A stretch of 64,000 bases of DNA from CAJQQK01 sp963696075 (lineage in GTDB: Bacteria; Pseudomonadota; Alphaproteobacteria; Rhizobiales; Hyphomicrobiaceae), in the NCBI GenBank assembly GCA_963696075.1, contig CAVOJD010000030.1:62001-126000 (forward strand). The letters run 5' to 3'. The number at the start of each line of letters is the position of its first letter. The first letter of the stretch is position 1. A program made the translations under genes and the position numbers. The notes below the pieces were generated by a model. That model was not told the DNA's origin and searched no databases. It was given only the letters and a program-made list of their open reading frames with translations. Below are positions 8,301 through 16,737 of this stretch, piece after piece.

Positions 8301-9212
8301 TTACCCGACCAGCTTGGCGCGGAGATCGTGCTCGGGGAAGAAGCCCAGGCCCTCCTTCGCATCGTCGAGGTCATAGATCGGGGCGAAGGGCGAAGTCGCG
8401 TAGACCTCAGGCTTCTTCACCGGGATACGCGTGCCGCCCATCTGACTGGCGAGATTGTCGATGGTCGGCTTGGGGTGCAGCGTGTTGGGGCCTGAGATCA
8501 GGTAGGGGCCGAAGCCCGGATGGTCGTGCTCGAGGGCAAGGCGGAAGGCGCGGGCGAGGTCGCGGGGGTCGACGTAGTGCCACATGACGCCGCCGCCGGC
8601 TGGCTGGCGGCCGCCGGCGGCGGGGCCGACGTAGCCTTCAGGGTCGGCGGCGCGGGCGATGACTTCGCATTCGAACTCCGGATAAAGGACGTAGACGGGG
8701 CGGATGGCGATGACGTCGAGCTTGCCGCGGTCGATGAATGTGCGGCCGATCTGTTCGGTGAGCACCTTGCTGGTGGCGTAGGCGTCGGTCGGGTGGAGGG
8801 GGTGCTTGTTGTCGACGGGGAGGTATTGGGGCGGGATCATGCGGCCCTGCAGGACCGTGTAGCCGACGGTTGAATCGCTCGACGTGATGACGGCGCGCCT
8901 GACGCCGGCGGCTTCGGCGGCTTCGAGGACGTTCCAGGTGCCGGTGACGTTGGTCTTGATGATTTCGTGTTCGGCGCCGCTCCAGATATTCGGGCGGGCT
9001 GCGATCTGGACGACCATGTCGCACCCCTCGACGGCGTTGCGGACGGTGTCGAAGTCCTCAATGCTGCCGGTGGTGTAGCGGGTGAACTGGCCGGCTTTCG
9101 GCGCGGGGACGATGTCGAGGCCGTGGAGTTCGGCTTTGCCGTCGAGTTCGTTGGCGACGTATTGGCCCATCAGGCCGCCGGCGCCGGTGATCAGGACTTT
9201 GCCCAGGGACAT
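8301..9212 (-). CDS. NAD-dependent epimerase/dehydratase (extended SDR)
   Basis: This 303-residue extended short-chain dehydrogenase has the nucleotide-binding motif GAGGLMG at residues 10-16 and a YxxxK pair, Tyr145 and Lys149, in AYATSK. A Ser-rich stretch SSDSTVGY (about 111-118) provides the catalytic Ser/Thr. It starts at an ATG preceded by the family-typical short N-terminus; the reading frame is open further upstream but that part overlaps the next gene and is not conserved in style. It is the last gene of a three-gene minus-strand operon and lies 59 bases after a second, different epimerase. Substrate unknown. Confidence 0.86.
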   Translation of the reverse strand: MSLGKVLITGAGGLMGQYVANELDGKAELHGLDIVPAPKAGQFTRYTTGSIEDFDTVRNAVEGCDMVVQIAARPNIWSGAEHEIIKTNVTGTWNVLEAAEAAGVRRAVITSSDSTVGYTVLQGRMIPPQYLPVDNKHPLHPTDAYATSKVLTEQIGRTFIDRGKLDVIAIRPVYVLYPEFECEVIARAADPEGYVGPAAGGRQPAGGGVMWHYVDPRDLARAFRLALEHDHPGFGPYLISGPNTLHPKPTIDNLASQMGGTRIPVKKPEVYATSPFAPIYDLDDAKEGLGFFPEHDLRAKLVG

Positions 9213-9271
9213 GGCATTGGTTCTTTCTGAGGTTTGGATTGTGCTGCGATCACCGGCTTCAGGCCGTTGGC

Positions 9272-10210
9272 TCAAGAAACCGGCGGCAGGCCTTCTTCCT
9301 TGCGGATGTCGTTGATGACTTCCTTCACGCGCTGGCGGAGTGGAGCGTATTGAAGGCCGAACTCCTCGACCAGGCGGCGGTTGTCGATCATGAAGTTGCC
9401 AGAGGTCTCGCGGCCGCCGGTCTCGGCGTCGAAGGTGATCTCGGCGTCGGGGAGGAACTCGCGGACGAGGCCCGACAGTTCCGTGAGGCTCACCATGGCG
9501 CCACCGGAATTGTAGGTGGTGTGGGCGGGCTTGTCGGTCAGCAGGACGCGGGCGAAGGCTTCGGCCATGTCCTCGACGTGGATCACGCAGCGCATCGCAT
9601 CGGCGTGGGGGAAAGACACCGGTTTGCCGCGGGCTGGCTGGCACATGATGTTGACGTGGTCGATCGAGCCGAACTTCTTGTCGGGGCCGTTGACGTTGGC
9701 GGGGCGGATACAGGTGATCGTCATGCCGTAGGCGCGGCGATAGTCTTCCGCCTGCCACTCGTTCATGATCTTGTTGATGGCGTACTGGGTCTCGCCCTTG
9801 CGCTCGTCGTCTTCATTGACGAGGCGTTCGCCGAAGTGCTTCTGGGCGCCGGAGACGGCGAGGGAACTGGCGAAGACGGTGTGCTTCACACCCATCCGGC
9901 GGGCGGATTCGAAGCAATTGTCCATGCCTTGAATGTCGAGCTTGAAGGCGGTGTGGGGCGGCAGGTCGCCGATGAAGTATGACAGGTTGATCAGGCGTTC
10001 TGCCTTCGATTCCTGGACGGCGCCGATGACATCATCGAACTGGGTGACGTCGCCGCGAACGATCCGGACCTTGTCGCCGAGTGAGGCGAAGGCTGCGGTG
10101 GCGCTGGCGACATCAATGTCCATGCAGGTCACCTCGTGGCCGCCTGCTGCAAGGATTGGGATCATGCGCCGGCCAATGAAGCCGGCGCCGCCGATGACCA
10201 AAATCGACAT
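9272..10210 (-). CDS. NAD-dependent epimerase/dehydratase (extended SDR)
   Basis: The 312-residue protein is an extended SDR with GGAGFIG at residues 7-13 for NAD(P) binding and the catalytic pair Tyr143/Lys147 in YAINK. It differs clearly from its downstream neighbour, so the pair is not a recent duplication. Such enzymes act on nucleotide sugars, but members in catabolic clusters often reduce or oxidise small hydroxy or keto compounds. It starts 40 bases after the flavin monooxygenase gene. The operon of a monooxygenase and two SDRs points to stepwise oxidation of an unidentified small molecule; this is inference. Confidence 0.87.
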   Translation of the reverse strand: MSILVIGGAGFIGRRMIPILAAGGHEVTCMDIDVASATAAFASLGDKVRIVRGDVTQFDDVIGAVQESKAERLINLSYFIGDLPPHTAFKLDIQGMDNCFESARRMGVKHTVFASSLAVSGAQKHFGERLVNEDDERKGETQYAINKIMNEWQAEDYRRAYGMTITCIRPANVNGPDKKFGSIDHVNIMCQPARGKPVSFPHADAMRCVIHVEDMAEAFARVLLTDKPAHTTYNSGGAMVSLTELSGLVREFLPDAEITFDAETGGRETSGNFMIDNRRLVEEFGLQYAPLRQRVKEVINDIRKEEGLPPVS

Positions 10211-10250
10211 GTTCTAAATCTCTCCTGTTGTGATTGGGGGTGGCCGTGCG

Positions 10251-12074
10251 TCAGGCGACCTTGCTCATTTGAGTGTCCATTGGGGGAGCGACCTCGATGT
10301 CGAGGCGGCGGTCGATAAGTCCCTCCTCGCAGGCCTTGATCTGCTGGGCGAGGTATTTCGAATAGATGCGGACGTGGGGCAGGCCGCCGCCTGCGAACCA
10401 GAGGCCCGGCTGGGGCGTGCGGCACCACATGTTGCGCAGTTCGCCGCCCTCATCGAAGCCCCAGACGGTGCCGATGCGGTCGGCGATCTGATCGCCCATG
10501 AAGTGGCGGACGACGTCCTGCTGGTTCTTGTAGCCGGTGGCGCAGACGATGACGTCGGCCTCGTGGGTGGTGCCGTCCTTCATGAGGAGGCCGCTCTCGG
10601 TGACGCGGTCGATGTTGCCGTACTGGAGAAGGCCGATCTTGCCGTCGGCGATGAGTTCCGAGGCGCCGACGTTGAAGTAATAGCCGCCGCCGCGGCGCAG
10701 GTATTTCATCTGATAGCCGGTCTCGTCCGGATCGCCGTTGTCGAGGCGGAAGCCGCGGGCGGCAAGGCGGTCGAGGATTTCGCGGTCGTTGGCCTGACAG
10801 GCGGCGGCGGTCTGTTGGTAGGTCTTGACCAGCAGGGGATAAGGCGAGGCGGTGGCGATCAGGTCGCAATCGTCGACGGAGCCGCCTTGCTGGTAGAGAT
10901 CATAGATGCGCTGAGCTTCCTTGAGGCTGACGACGAGTGTCGAGTTGCGCTGGACCATGGTGGTGGCAACGCCGGTGTTGCACATGTCGTGGGCGACGTC
11001 GTGTCCGGAGTTGCCGGTGCCGAAGACGATGGCCTTGCCGCCCTTCCATTTTGCGCCCGAGTTGAAGGCGCTGGAATGGAGGAGATCACCCTTGAAGTCG
11101 GACAAGCCTGGAATATCGGGCATGACGGGAATGGCGCTGACGCCGGTTGCGAAGATGACGTGGCGCGGGCGCAGGACACGTTCGGTGCCATCGTTGCGGC
11201 GGACGGCGAGTGTCCAGCGATCCGAATTTTCATCATAGCTGCCGCCGGTGAATTCCGTGCCGGTCCAGATGTTGAGTTCCATCGTGTCGGCGTAGAATTC
11301 GAGCCAGTTCGCGATCTTGTCCCTCGGAATGTAGACGGGATAGTTCGGCGGGAAGGGCATGTAGGGGAGGTGGTCGACGAAGACCTCGTTGTGGAGGACG
11401 AGGTTGTGGTAGCGCTTGCGCCAGGCATCGCCGACGCGTTCGTGCTTGTCGACGACGAGCGTGTCGACGCCCAGAACGTTGAGGCAGGCGGCGAGCCCAA
11501 GCCCGGCCTGACTGCCGCCGATGATGACGGCTGCAGGCTCGCGATCGTCGTAGCGGATGGCCTTCTCGCGCAGATCCATCCAGTTCTCGGAACCGAATCC
11601 GCCGGACCATTCCTCGCCGCGGGGGCGGCGTTCGTTGATCTGTTCTTCATGACCCTTGATCTCGTCAAGGGCGGTGAGGAGGACCCAGGCGGCGAAGCCT
11701 GTCGGGGAGGCAGGCGCGGGAAGGAGCCGGAGGACGCCGCTTGCCCGGCCGGTCTCGGTCTCGAACTGGATGATGGCTTCGATCGTGTCGGTGGCGACGC
11801 GCTTGACCCAGGCCGGGGGCGTGCGGTCTTCGGCAATGCGGAAGTTGCGCGGCTTCAGGGCGGCGGCGTCGGCGGTGAGTTTGTCGATGATTGCGTCGCG
11901 GCCGTTGAAGGTGCGGATGTGCCAGGTGATGGCGACGAGGTCACGCCAGTGGCTGTCGGGCACGAACAGGGCCGCGAGGGTGGACGGGTTGCTGGATGTG
12001 ATGGCCGCTTCGAAGGCATCGAGCCAGCCGGAGATGGCGTGTGCAGGTGTCACGGAGGCGGTCTGTTCAGGCAT
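10251..12074 (-). CDS. Flavin-containing monooxygenase with N-terminal NTF2/SnoaL-like domain
   Basis: The 607-residue enzyme has two parts. Residues about 12-145 resemble an NTF2/SnoaL-like cone fold (W at 17, WHIRTFNGRD at 51-60). Residues about 180-600 form a two-dinucleotide flavoprotein with FAD motif GGSQAG (186-191) and NADPH motif GTGNSG (352-357). FKGDLLHSS (328-336) fits the FxGxxxHxxx fingerprint of flavin monooxygenases and Baeyer-Villiger enzymes. It would use NADPH and O2 to oxygenate a small substrate. It leads the minus-strand operon with two epimerases. An imperfect inverted repeat lies 14 bases upstream of its start. Confidence 0.88.
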   Translation of the reverse strand: MPEQTASVTPAHAISGWLDAFEAAITSSNPSTLAALFVPDSHWRDLVAITWHIRTFNGRDAIIDKLTADAAALKPRNFRIAEDRTPPAWVKRVATDTIEAIIQFETETGRASGVLRLLPAPASPTGFAAWVLLTALDEIKGHEEQINERRPRGEEWSGGFGSENWMDLREKAIRYDDREPAAVIIGGSQAGLGLAACLNVLGVDTLVVDKHERVGDAWRKRYHNLVLHNEVFVDHLPYMPFPPNYPVYIPRDKIANWLEFYADTMELNIWTGTEFTGGSYDENSDRWTLAVRRNDGTERVLRPRHVIFATGVSAIPVMPDIPGLSDFKGDLLHSSAFNSGAKWKGGKAIVFGTGNSGHDVAHDMCNTGVATTMVQRNSTLVVSLKEAQRIYDLYQQGGSVDDCDLIATASPYPLLVKTYQQTAAACQANDREILDRLAARGFRLDNGDPDETGYQMKYLRRGGGYYFNVGASELIADGKIGLLQYGNIDRVTESGLLMKDGTTHEADVIVCATGYKNQQDVVRHFMGDQIADRIGTVWGFDEGGELRNMWCRTPQPGLWFAGGGLPHVRIYSKYLAQQIKACEEGLIDRRLDIEVAPPMDTQMSKVA

Positions 12075-12087
12075 GATAATGTGTCTC

Positions 12088-12104
12088 CCTGATCAATTGT
12101 CAGG
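12088..12104. promoter_or_regulatory. Imperfect inverted repeat, possible operator
   Basis: The 17-base element CCTGATCAATTGTCAGG has five-base perfect arms (CCTGA/TCAGG) around an A/T-rich centre. It lies in the 257-base divergent gap between the flavin monooxygenase (minus) and the flippase (plus), immediately before the monooxygenase start. The position suits a repressor site in the leader, but no regulator gene is nearby and a single copy can be chance. Confidence 0.3.
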
Positions 12105-12331
12105 TTTCCCGGGGCTTGGCCGCGATGGCCGGGCGGCGATGGGCCGCGTTGGGTTTGCTTGCGACAACAGATCAAATTTGCGCGCGGCATGCGAGTTTGC
12201 CGGTGGGTGGGGCGGTGGATATCGCACTGGCGATGTGCGTGAGGCGGTGTTGGCGGTATCGATCAGGGCGTTTGAAGCGGACTGAGGCCGGTGTGCGCGA
12301 TCTTGGGCGGCAAAAGAAGGGTCCCGACTAG

Positions 12332-13657
12332 ATGAACCAAGCGGATGTCGCCGGGCCTGATGAGCCCGGCCGTCTCAGTCTGCGCGATTGTTATCGTTTT
12401 TTCGTGCCGCTGGTGCTGATGGTCGAGCTCAACATGATCTCGAAGTCGGCGATCCATGCCTTTTTGGCGCGCAGCGAGACGCCCAGCACGACGCTGGCGG
12501 CGTTCAATGCGGCGTTCACATTCTATTTCGCGATCACCAGCGCAACCGAAGTCATGGCCTTGCTGTGCCTTTCGTATCTCAAGAGCCGGCGGGATGTTTG
12601 GCGGCTCATGTTGTTCATGGCGATGATTCTGGTTTTGCCGCTGATGGTGGTGTGCGCGATTGCGTTCACCGATCTCGGTGAGGGGATGTTCCGGAACTGG
12701 TTCGGGCTCAGCCAGCAAGGGCAGATCGAGGCGCGGCAGGCGGCCGGTTTTCTTGCGCTCAGCGCGCCGTTTCTGCTGTTTCGCGGGGTTGCTTTTGCGC
12801 TGCTGATGATGGACCGGAGGACGATCATCATCACGTGGAGCACGTTTGTGCGGCTGACGTCGCTCGGGCTATCGTTGTGGCTGCTGCCGATCTGGCTCGA
12901 GGGGGCCGCGGTTGGCGCGGCGGCGCTGGTGTTGTGCATGGCGTCGGAAGCTGTTTTTGCCTGGGTGTTTGCGTGGCGTTCGTTCATGCGGTTGCCAGCC
13001 GTCCGCGAGATCAGCGATACGTTTGCCGGTTATTGGCGCTTTGCCTGGCCGCTGATCATCAATGGGTCGGCGGAAATGGGCGTTATTTTCGTGATCAATC
13101 TGTTTCTTGGGCGATTAAGCGAGGCAGAGCTTGCGATCGCAGCGTTTGGTGTCGTGCATGGGCTCGTTTCGCTGTTGCTGGCGCCGATGCGCAACCTGAC
13201 CCAGACGGCGCAGACACTGGTCAAGCGGCCCGAAGATGTGCGCCGGATGATGGTGTTCACGGGACAGCTGATCGCAGGCTTCGGGATTGCGGCGCTGATC
13301 CTGTTCGAGACGCCGCTGCGCGGGATGATCCTCAAGAATGTCATGGGGCTCACGCCGGAGCTTGCCGCCTACAGCGCGCCGGCCCTGACGATTGCCTTCG
13401 TGATGGCGCCATTTTGGGCGTGTGCGGCGCTGTTCCGGGGGTTGCTCGCGCGGGCGCGGACAACGCTATCGCTGGCGGCAAGCGGGGTTTTGCGGATTGC
13501 GTCGGCGGGGGTGGCCGCATCGATCAGTTTTGCCTATCCCGAGTTCAACGGGGCGGTGCTTGGGATCGGGGCGTGGGTGCTTTCGTACGCCATCGAAACG
13601 GTGATCAGCAGTTGGCGTTTGACGCGGCTTGGCTGGTTTGTCGAACAGGCGCAGTGA
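12332..13657 (+). CDS. MATE/MOP-superfamily-like polytopic membrane protein
   Basis: The 441-residue protein is hydrophobic throughout, with about 12 predicted membrane segments in two similar halves, the layout of multidrug/oligosaccharidyl-lipid/polysaccharide (MOP) flippases. An N-terminal RFFVPLVLMVELNMISKSA and a central NGSAEMGVIFVINLFLG resemble the symmetric helices 1 and 7 of this superfamily. Length is typical of MATE-like exporters. I cannot name the substrate; an ANKH-like branch is possible. GAAGGG lies 10 bases before the ATG. It heads a plus-strand run with yjbQ and two F420-type oxidoreductases, 83 bases apart. Confidence 0.65.
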   Translation: MNQADVAGPDEPGRLSLRDCYRFFVPLVLMVELNMISKSAIHAFLARSETPSTTLAAFNAAFTFYFAITSATEVMALLCLSYLKSRRDVWRLMLFMAMILVLPLMVVCAIAFTDLGEGMFRNWFGLSQQGQIEARQAAGFLALSAPFLLFRGVAFALLMMDRRTIIITWSTFVRLTSLGLSLWLLPIWLEGAAVGAAALVLCMASEAVFAWVFAWRSFMRLPAVREISDTFAGYWRFAWPLIINGSAEMGVIFVINLFLGRLSEAELAIAAFGVVHGLVSLLLAPMRNLTQTAQTLVKRPEDVRRMMVFTGQLIAGFGIAALILFETPLRGMILKNVMGLTPELAAYSAPALTIAFVMAPFWACAALFRGLLARARTTLSLAASGVLRIASAGVAASISFAYPEFNGAVLGIGAWVLSYAIETVISSWRLTRLGWFVEQAQ

Positions 13658-13740
13658 TCAGGCATCGAGGTGATGGGATCTCGGGGCCGTGTGACGCGCG
13701 GGAGATGGCCAAAGTGCCGGTTGAGCGCTAGTCTTACCGG

Positions 13741-14163
13741 GTGAAGCAGAAACAGGCTGAGATCGAGATTGGGACGTCAGGCCAGGGGCTCTATGAGTTC
13801 TCGGGCGAGGTGGCGGCGTTTGTCGCAGCGTCGGCGATCGACACCGGACAGGTGACGGTGTTCATTCGTCATACGTCCGCGTCGCTCCTGATTCAGGAGA
13901 ACGCAGACGCGGACGTTCAGCGTGACCTGACCGAGTTCTATCAGCGGCTGGTGCCTGAAAACATGGACTGGCTTCGCCATACCAGCGAGGGGCCCGATGA
14001 TATGCCGGCGCACATCAAGGCTGCGCTGAGCCAGGTTTCGTTGACCATTCCGATTGCGGCGGGGGCGATGGTGCTTGGCACCTGGCAGGGGATTTTCCTG
14101 TTCGAACATCGCCGCCGGCCGCATCGCCGCAAGGTCGTGCTGCATGCGATCGGGGTTGCGTAA
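13741..14163 (+). CDS. yjbQ: YjbQ/UPF0047 family protein (secondary thiamine-phosphate synthase-like)
   Basis: The 140-residue protein matches the YjbQ family over its whole length. FIRHTSASLLIQENAD carries the conserved His-Thr-Ser and acidic residues, HTSEGPDDMPAH and the C-terminal GTWQGIFLFEHR are the other family blocks. Members have weak thiamine-phosphate synthase activity; the physiological role is not settled. The start codon is GTG with no convincing ribosome site. The gene lies 83 bases after the flippase and 46 before the pyridoxamine-oxidase-like gene. Confidence 0.9.
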   Translation: MKQKQAEIEIGTSGQGLYEFSGEVAAFVAASAIDTGQVTVFIRHTSASLLIQENADADVQRDLTEFYQRLVPENMDWLRHTSEGPDDMPAHIKAALSQVSLTIPIAAGAMVLGTWQGIFLFEHRRRPHRRKVVLHAIGVA

Positions 14164-14209
14164 CGCAGGGGTAGTGAGTCATGAGCGCGCTCAGCGGGCG
14201 GTTGGCGGA

Positions 14210-14647
14210 ATGAGTGGCCTTACGTCCGAGGACAGGGCGTTTCTGGCATCACTGCCGGTGGCGCGGCTTGCGACGGCGGATGGTGAGGGGGCGCCGCATG
14301 CGGTGCCGATCTGTTTCGTCGTCGTTGATGATACGCTCTATTTCGCGATCGACCAGAAGCCGAAGCGGGGCGATGTCGGCGCGCTGAAGCGGCTTCGGAA
14401 TATTGCCGAGAACCAGCAGGTTGCGGTGATCGCCGACCGGTATGACGCGGATTGGGGACGGCTTGGCTGGGTCATGGTGCGCGGGCGTGGGGAGGTGATT
14501 GATGGGGGAGCGGAGCATCAGATGGCGCAGGCGGCGCTGGTGGAACGCTATCCACCTTACGCGGCGATGGACTTGAGCGGACTGCCGGTGGTGGCGATCC
14601 GGATTGAACGAGTGGCGCGATGGGGTAACCTCGCGGTCGAGCTTTGA
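14210..14647 (+). CDS. PPOX-class probable F420-dependent oxidoreductase
   Basis: The 145-residue protein has the split-barrel flavin-reductase fold of the pyridoxamine 5'-phosphate oxidase superfamily. LPVARLATADGEGAPHAVP at the N-terminus, KPKRGDVGALKRLRN in the middle (phosphate-binding basic residues) and WGRLGWVMVRG are diagnostic of the Rv0121-like branch that uses deazaflavin F420. F420 use is inferred from family membership. The gene starts at ATG 14210 and is followed after 37 bases by an LLM-class enzyme, another F420 family, which supports a shared cofactor. Confidence 0.85.
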   Translation: MSGLTSEDRAFLASLPVARLATADGEGAPHAVPICFVVVDDTLYFAIDQKPKRGDVGALKRLRNIAENQQVAVIADRYDADWGRLGWVMVRGRGEVIDGGAEHQMAQAALVERYPPYAAMDLSGLPVVAIRIERVARWGNLAVEL

Positions 14648-14684
14648 CGCCATAACGGAACTTCCAACATTCAGGATGGAACGC

Positions 14685-15524
14685 ATGAAATTCGGTGCTT
14701 TTAACTTTCCGACGGACTACGGCATCAACATCGTCGAACTTGCCGTCGCGCTCGAGGAACGCGGGATCGAGTCGCTGTTTGTGTGTGAGCACACGCACAT
14801 TCCCTCAAGCCGCAAGACGCCGTTTCCGGGCGGGGGAGACCTGCCCAAGAAGTATGTTCACACGCATGATCCCTTCATCGCGCTGTCGTTTGCGGCGCAG
14901 GCCACGAAGAACCTGACGCTTGGTACGGGCGTGTGCCTGTTGCCGCAACATGAGCCGATCGTGACGGCGAAGGCGATTGCGAGCCTCGACATGTTGTCCG
15001 GCGGGCGGTTCGAATTCGGGATCGGCGGCGGCTGGAACGTCGAGGAAATGAACAACCATGGCGTCGAACACAAGACGCGGTTCAAGCAGATGCGCGAACA
15101 CATCGAGGCTATGAAAGTGATCTGGACCGAGGACGTGGCCAGCTATTCAGGCGAGTTCGTCCAATTCGACAAGATCTGGTCGAACCCGAAGCCGACGCGC
15201 AAGCCGCATCCGCCGGTGCTGCTCGGGGGGGAGACCGATTACACGCTGAAGCGGATCGTTGAATATTGCGACGGGTGGATTCCGCGGGGCGGGCCGAACT
15301 TCGATGCGACCAAAGATTTGAAGCGTCTGCATGACATGGCGGAGAAGCACGGCCGCGACCCGAAGGAGCTGTCGACGACGGTGTTCCGCGGACCGACCAC
15401 GAAAGAGGCCATCGAGGCGGCCCGGGAGGCCGGGATCGACCGGGTGCTCTATGAGATTCCGGACGGCAGCCGCGACGATGCGCTGAAGGCTGCCGATCAT
15501 ATCGCGGAACTCATGAACGGCTAG
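14685..15524 (+). CDS. LLM-class F420-dependent oxidoreductase
   Basis: This 279-residue TIM-barrel protein belongs to the luciferase-like monooxygenase superfamily, in the probable F420-dependent branch. Landmarks are the N-terminal MKFGAFNFPTDYGI, VCEHTHIP (about residues 27-34), the conserved GTGVCLLPQHEP and the GGRFEFGIGGGWNVEE block. AGGA lies 8 bases before the chosen ATG; an ATG at 14676 adds three residues. It ends the plus-strand operon and is followed by a strong hairpin. The substrate is unknown; the family reduces or oxidises a wide range of small molecules. Confidence 0.88.
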   Translation: MKFGAFNFPTDYGINIVELAVALEERGIESLFVCEHTHIPSSRKTPFPGGGDLPKKYVHTHDPFIALSFAAQATKNLTLGTGVCLLPQHEPIVTAKAIASLDMLSGGRFEFGIGGGWNVEEMNNHGVEHKTRFKQMREHIEAMKVIWTEDVASYSGEFVQFDKIWSNPKPTRKPHPPVLLGGETDYTLKRIVEYCDGWIPRGGPNFDATKDLKRLHDMAEKHGRDPKELSTTVFRGPTTKEAIEAAREAGIDRVLYEIPDGSRDDALKAADHIAELMNG

Positions 15525-15552
15525 GTTAGTTCCGGCTGAGGTGCGGGATGTC

Positions 15553-15591
15553 CGGCCCTGGTGGAACGCGACAGCGGGACCACCAGGGCCG
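15553..15591. terminator. Perfect 12-bp hairpin between convergent genes
   Basis: CGGCCCTGGTGG at 15553-15564 pairs perfectly with CCACCAGGGCCG at 15580-15591 across a 15-base loop. It lies between the LLM oxidoreductase (plus) and the formamidase (minus), both ending toward it. There is no U-tract on either side, so it is a stem-loop that could slow polymerase or protect mRNA ends rather than a classical intrinsic terminator. Confidence 0.45.
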
Positions 15592-15599
15592 CGCCCGCG

Positions 15600-16559
15600 C
15601 TACGCGGTTGCCTGGGGTGTTTCGAGCAGGCGCTTTTCCAGCATGACGTGAATGCCCTTGTTGCCGTTGACGACCTGGGTGACGCGCAGATCCGCCTGGA
15701 GGCTCAGGAGCGCATAGGCTTGGTGGCGGGCGAGACCGGTGCGCGCCACCACGAGGTCGATCATCTGACGCAGCGCGATCACGACGCAGTCGTCCAGATC
15801 AGGGTCGAAGGCCATTGTCATCAGGTGGGTTGGCGTTTCCGCCATCGGCCATTGGAGGCTCATGTCGGGTCGCACGGTGAGCTTGAAGGTTCCGATCAGG
15901 CCGGTTTCAATTGCGGTGACGCAGACTTCGCCGTCGCCCTGGACGCCGTGGCCGTCGCCGACAGAAAAGAGCGCGCCGGGGACGAATACGGGAAGATAGA
16001 GCGTGGTTCCGGCGATGAGTTCCTTGTTGTCGAGGTTGCCGCCGTTGCGGCGCGGCGGGAGCGTCGAGACGGCGCCCCAGGCTGGCGGCGGGGCGGTGGC
16101 CATAACGCCGAAGAATGGGCTCAGCTCCAGTTCCAGGCCCCAAGGGAGACGGCCCTTGTTGGCGTCGATATCGATGGCGGTGTGAAAGATGTGTGTTTCA
16201 TCGAAGTCGTCGGGCAGCGCGCCGGCGAGGGGGCGGACGGCGGTGTAGCCCCAGTCGTAGTTGAAGGTGATGTCCTGGATCTGCACTTCGAGGACGTCGC
16301 CGGGGGCTGCGCCTGCGACCGCGACGGGGCCGGTGCAGATGTGACCGGGAAGCCGCGGTTTTTGGGTCGCATGGATGTCGCGTAGCGCGTCGGGGACCTT
16401 GAAGGGTGGCGGCGGCAGGGTGTCCGGGCCGCCGGAGACGGTTGAAATGGTGACGGTCTCGCCGCTGTTGATGGTTGCGCGCGGTTCAAGGCGGGAATCG
16501 AAGAAGCCCCAGTGGACCGTGTCGCTGCTCGCGTCGATCCGTTTTGCCGGTTCGGTCAT
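15600..16559 (-). CDS. Acetamidase/formamidase family protein
   Basis: The 319-residue protein matches the FmdA/AmdA family, which hydrolyses short amides to ammonia and the acid. HWGFFDSRLEPRATI near the N-terminus, PGHICTGPVAVAGAAPGDV (about residues 70-88), and GDGHGVQGDGEVCVTAIE (about residues 198-215) are the conserved blocks holding the metal-site His and acidic residues. It is somewhat shorter than classical formamidases (about 400 residues) but typical of the acetamidase-like branch. It stands alone on the minus strand, with a hairpin downstream. Confidence 0.88.
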   Translation of the reverse strand: MTEPAKRIDASSDTVHWGFFDSRLEPRATINSGETVTISTVSGGPDTLPPPPFKVPDALRDIHATQKPRLPGHICTGPVAVAGAAPGDVLEVQIQDITFNYDWGYTAVRPLAGALPDDFDETHIFHTAIDIDANKGRLPWGLELELSPFFGVMATAPPPAWGAVSTLPPRRNGGNLDNKELIAGTTLYLPVFVPGALFSVGDGHGVQGDGEVCVTAIETGLIGTFKLTVRPDMSLQWPMAETPTHLMTMAFDPDLDDCVVIALRQMIDLVVARTGLARHQAYALLSLQADLRVTQVVNGNKGIHVMLEKRLLETPQATA

Positions 16560-16737
16560 GCATTTGCCTCAAGGTTCTAGATATCTGGTCTGAACTCTGA
16601 TGCTACTATAGATCAACTTGGCTCGTGGAGCCGACTTCATTGGACCTTGGTGTCCGCACGGCGGCAGCGTTCGTTGTGTTCTGCGTTGTCGGCGCCGAGG
16701 AACAGTCGCGCGAGTGTTGTCGGTCCTGGAGGATAGG

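Noticed and set aside
9213..9758. N-terminal extension of the first epimerase frame
   Set aside because: The extension overlaps the second epimerase gene in another frame and is Arg/Pro-rich; the Rossmann motif starts right after ATG 9212.
10230..12092. 620-codon open frame on the plus strand opposite the flavin monooxygenase
   Set aside because: Its sequence is Gly/Ala/Val/Asp-rich without domains; the minus-strand frame has both nucleotide-binding motifs.
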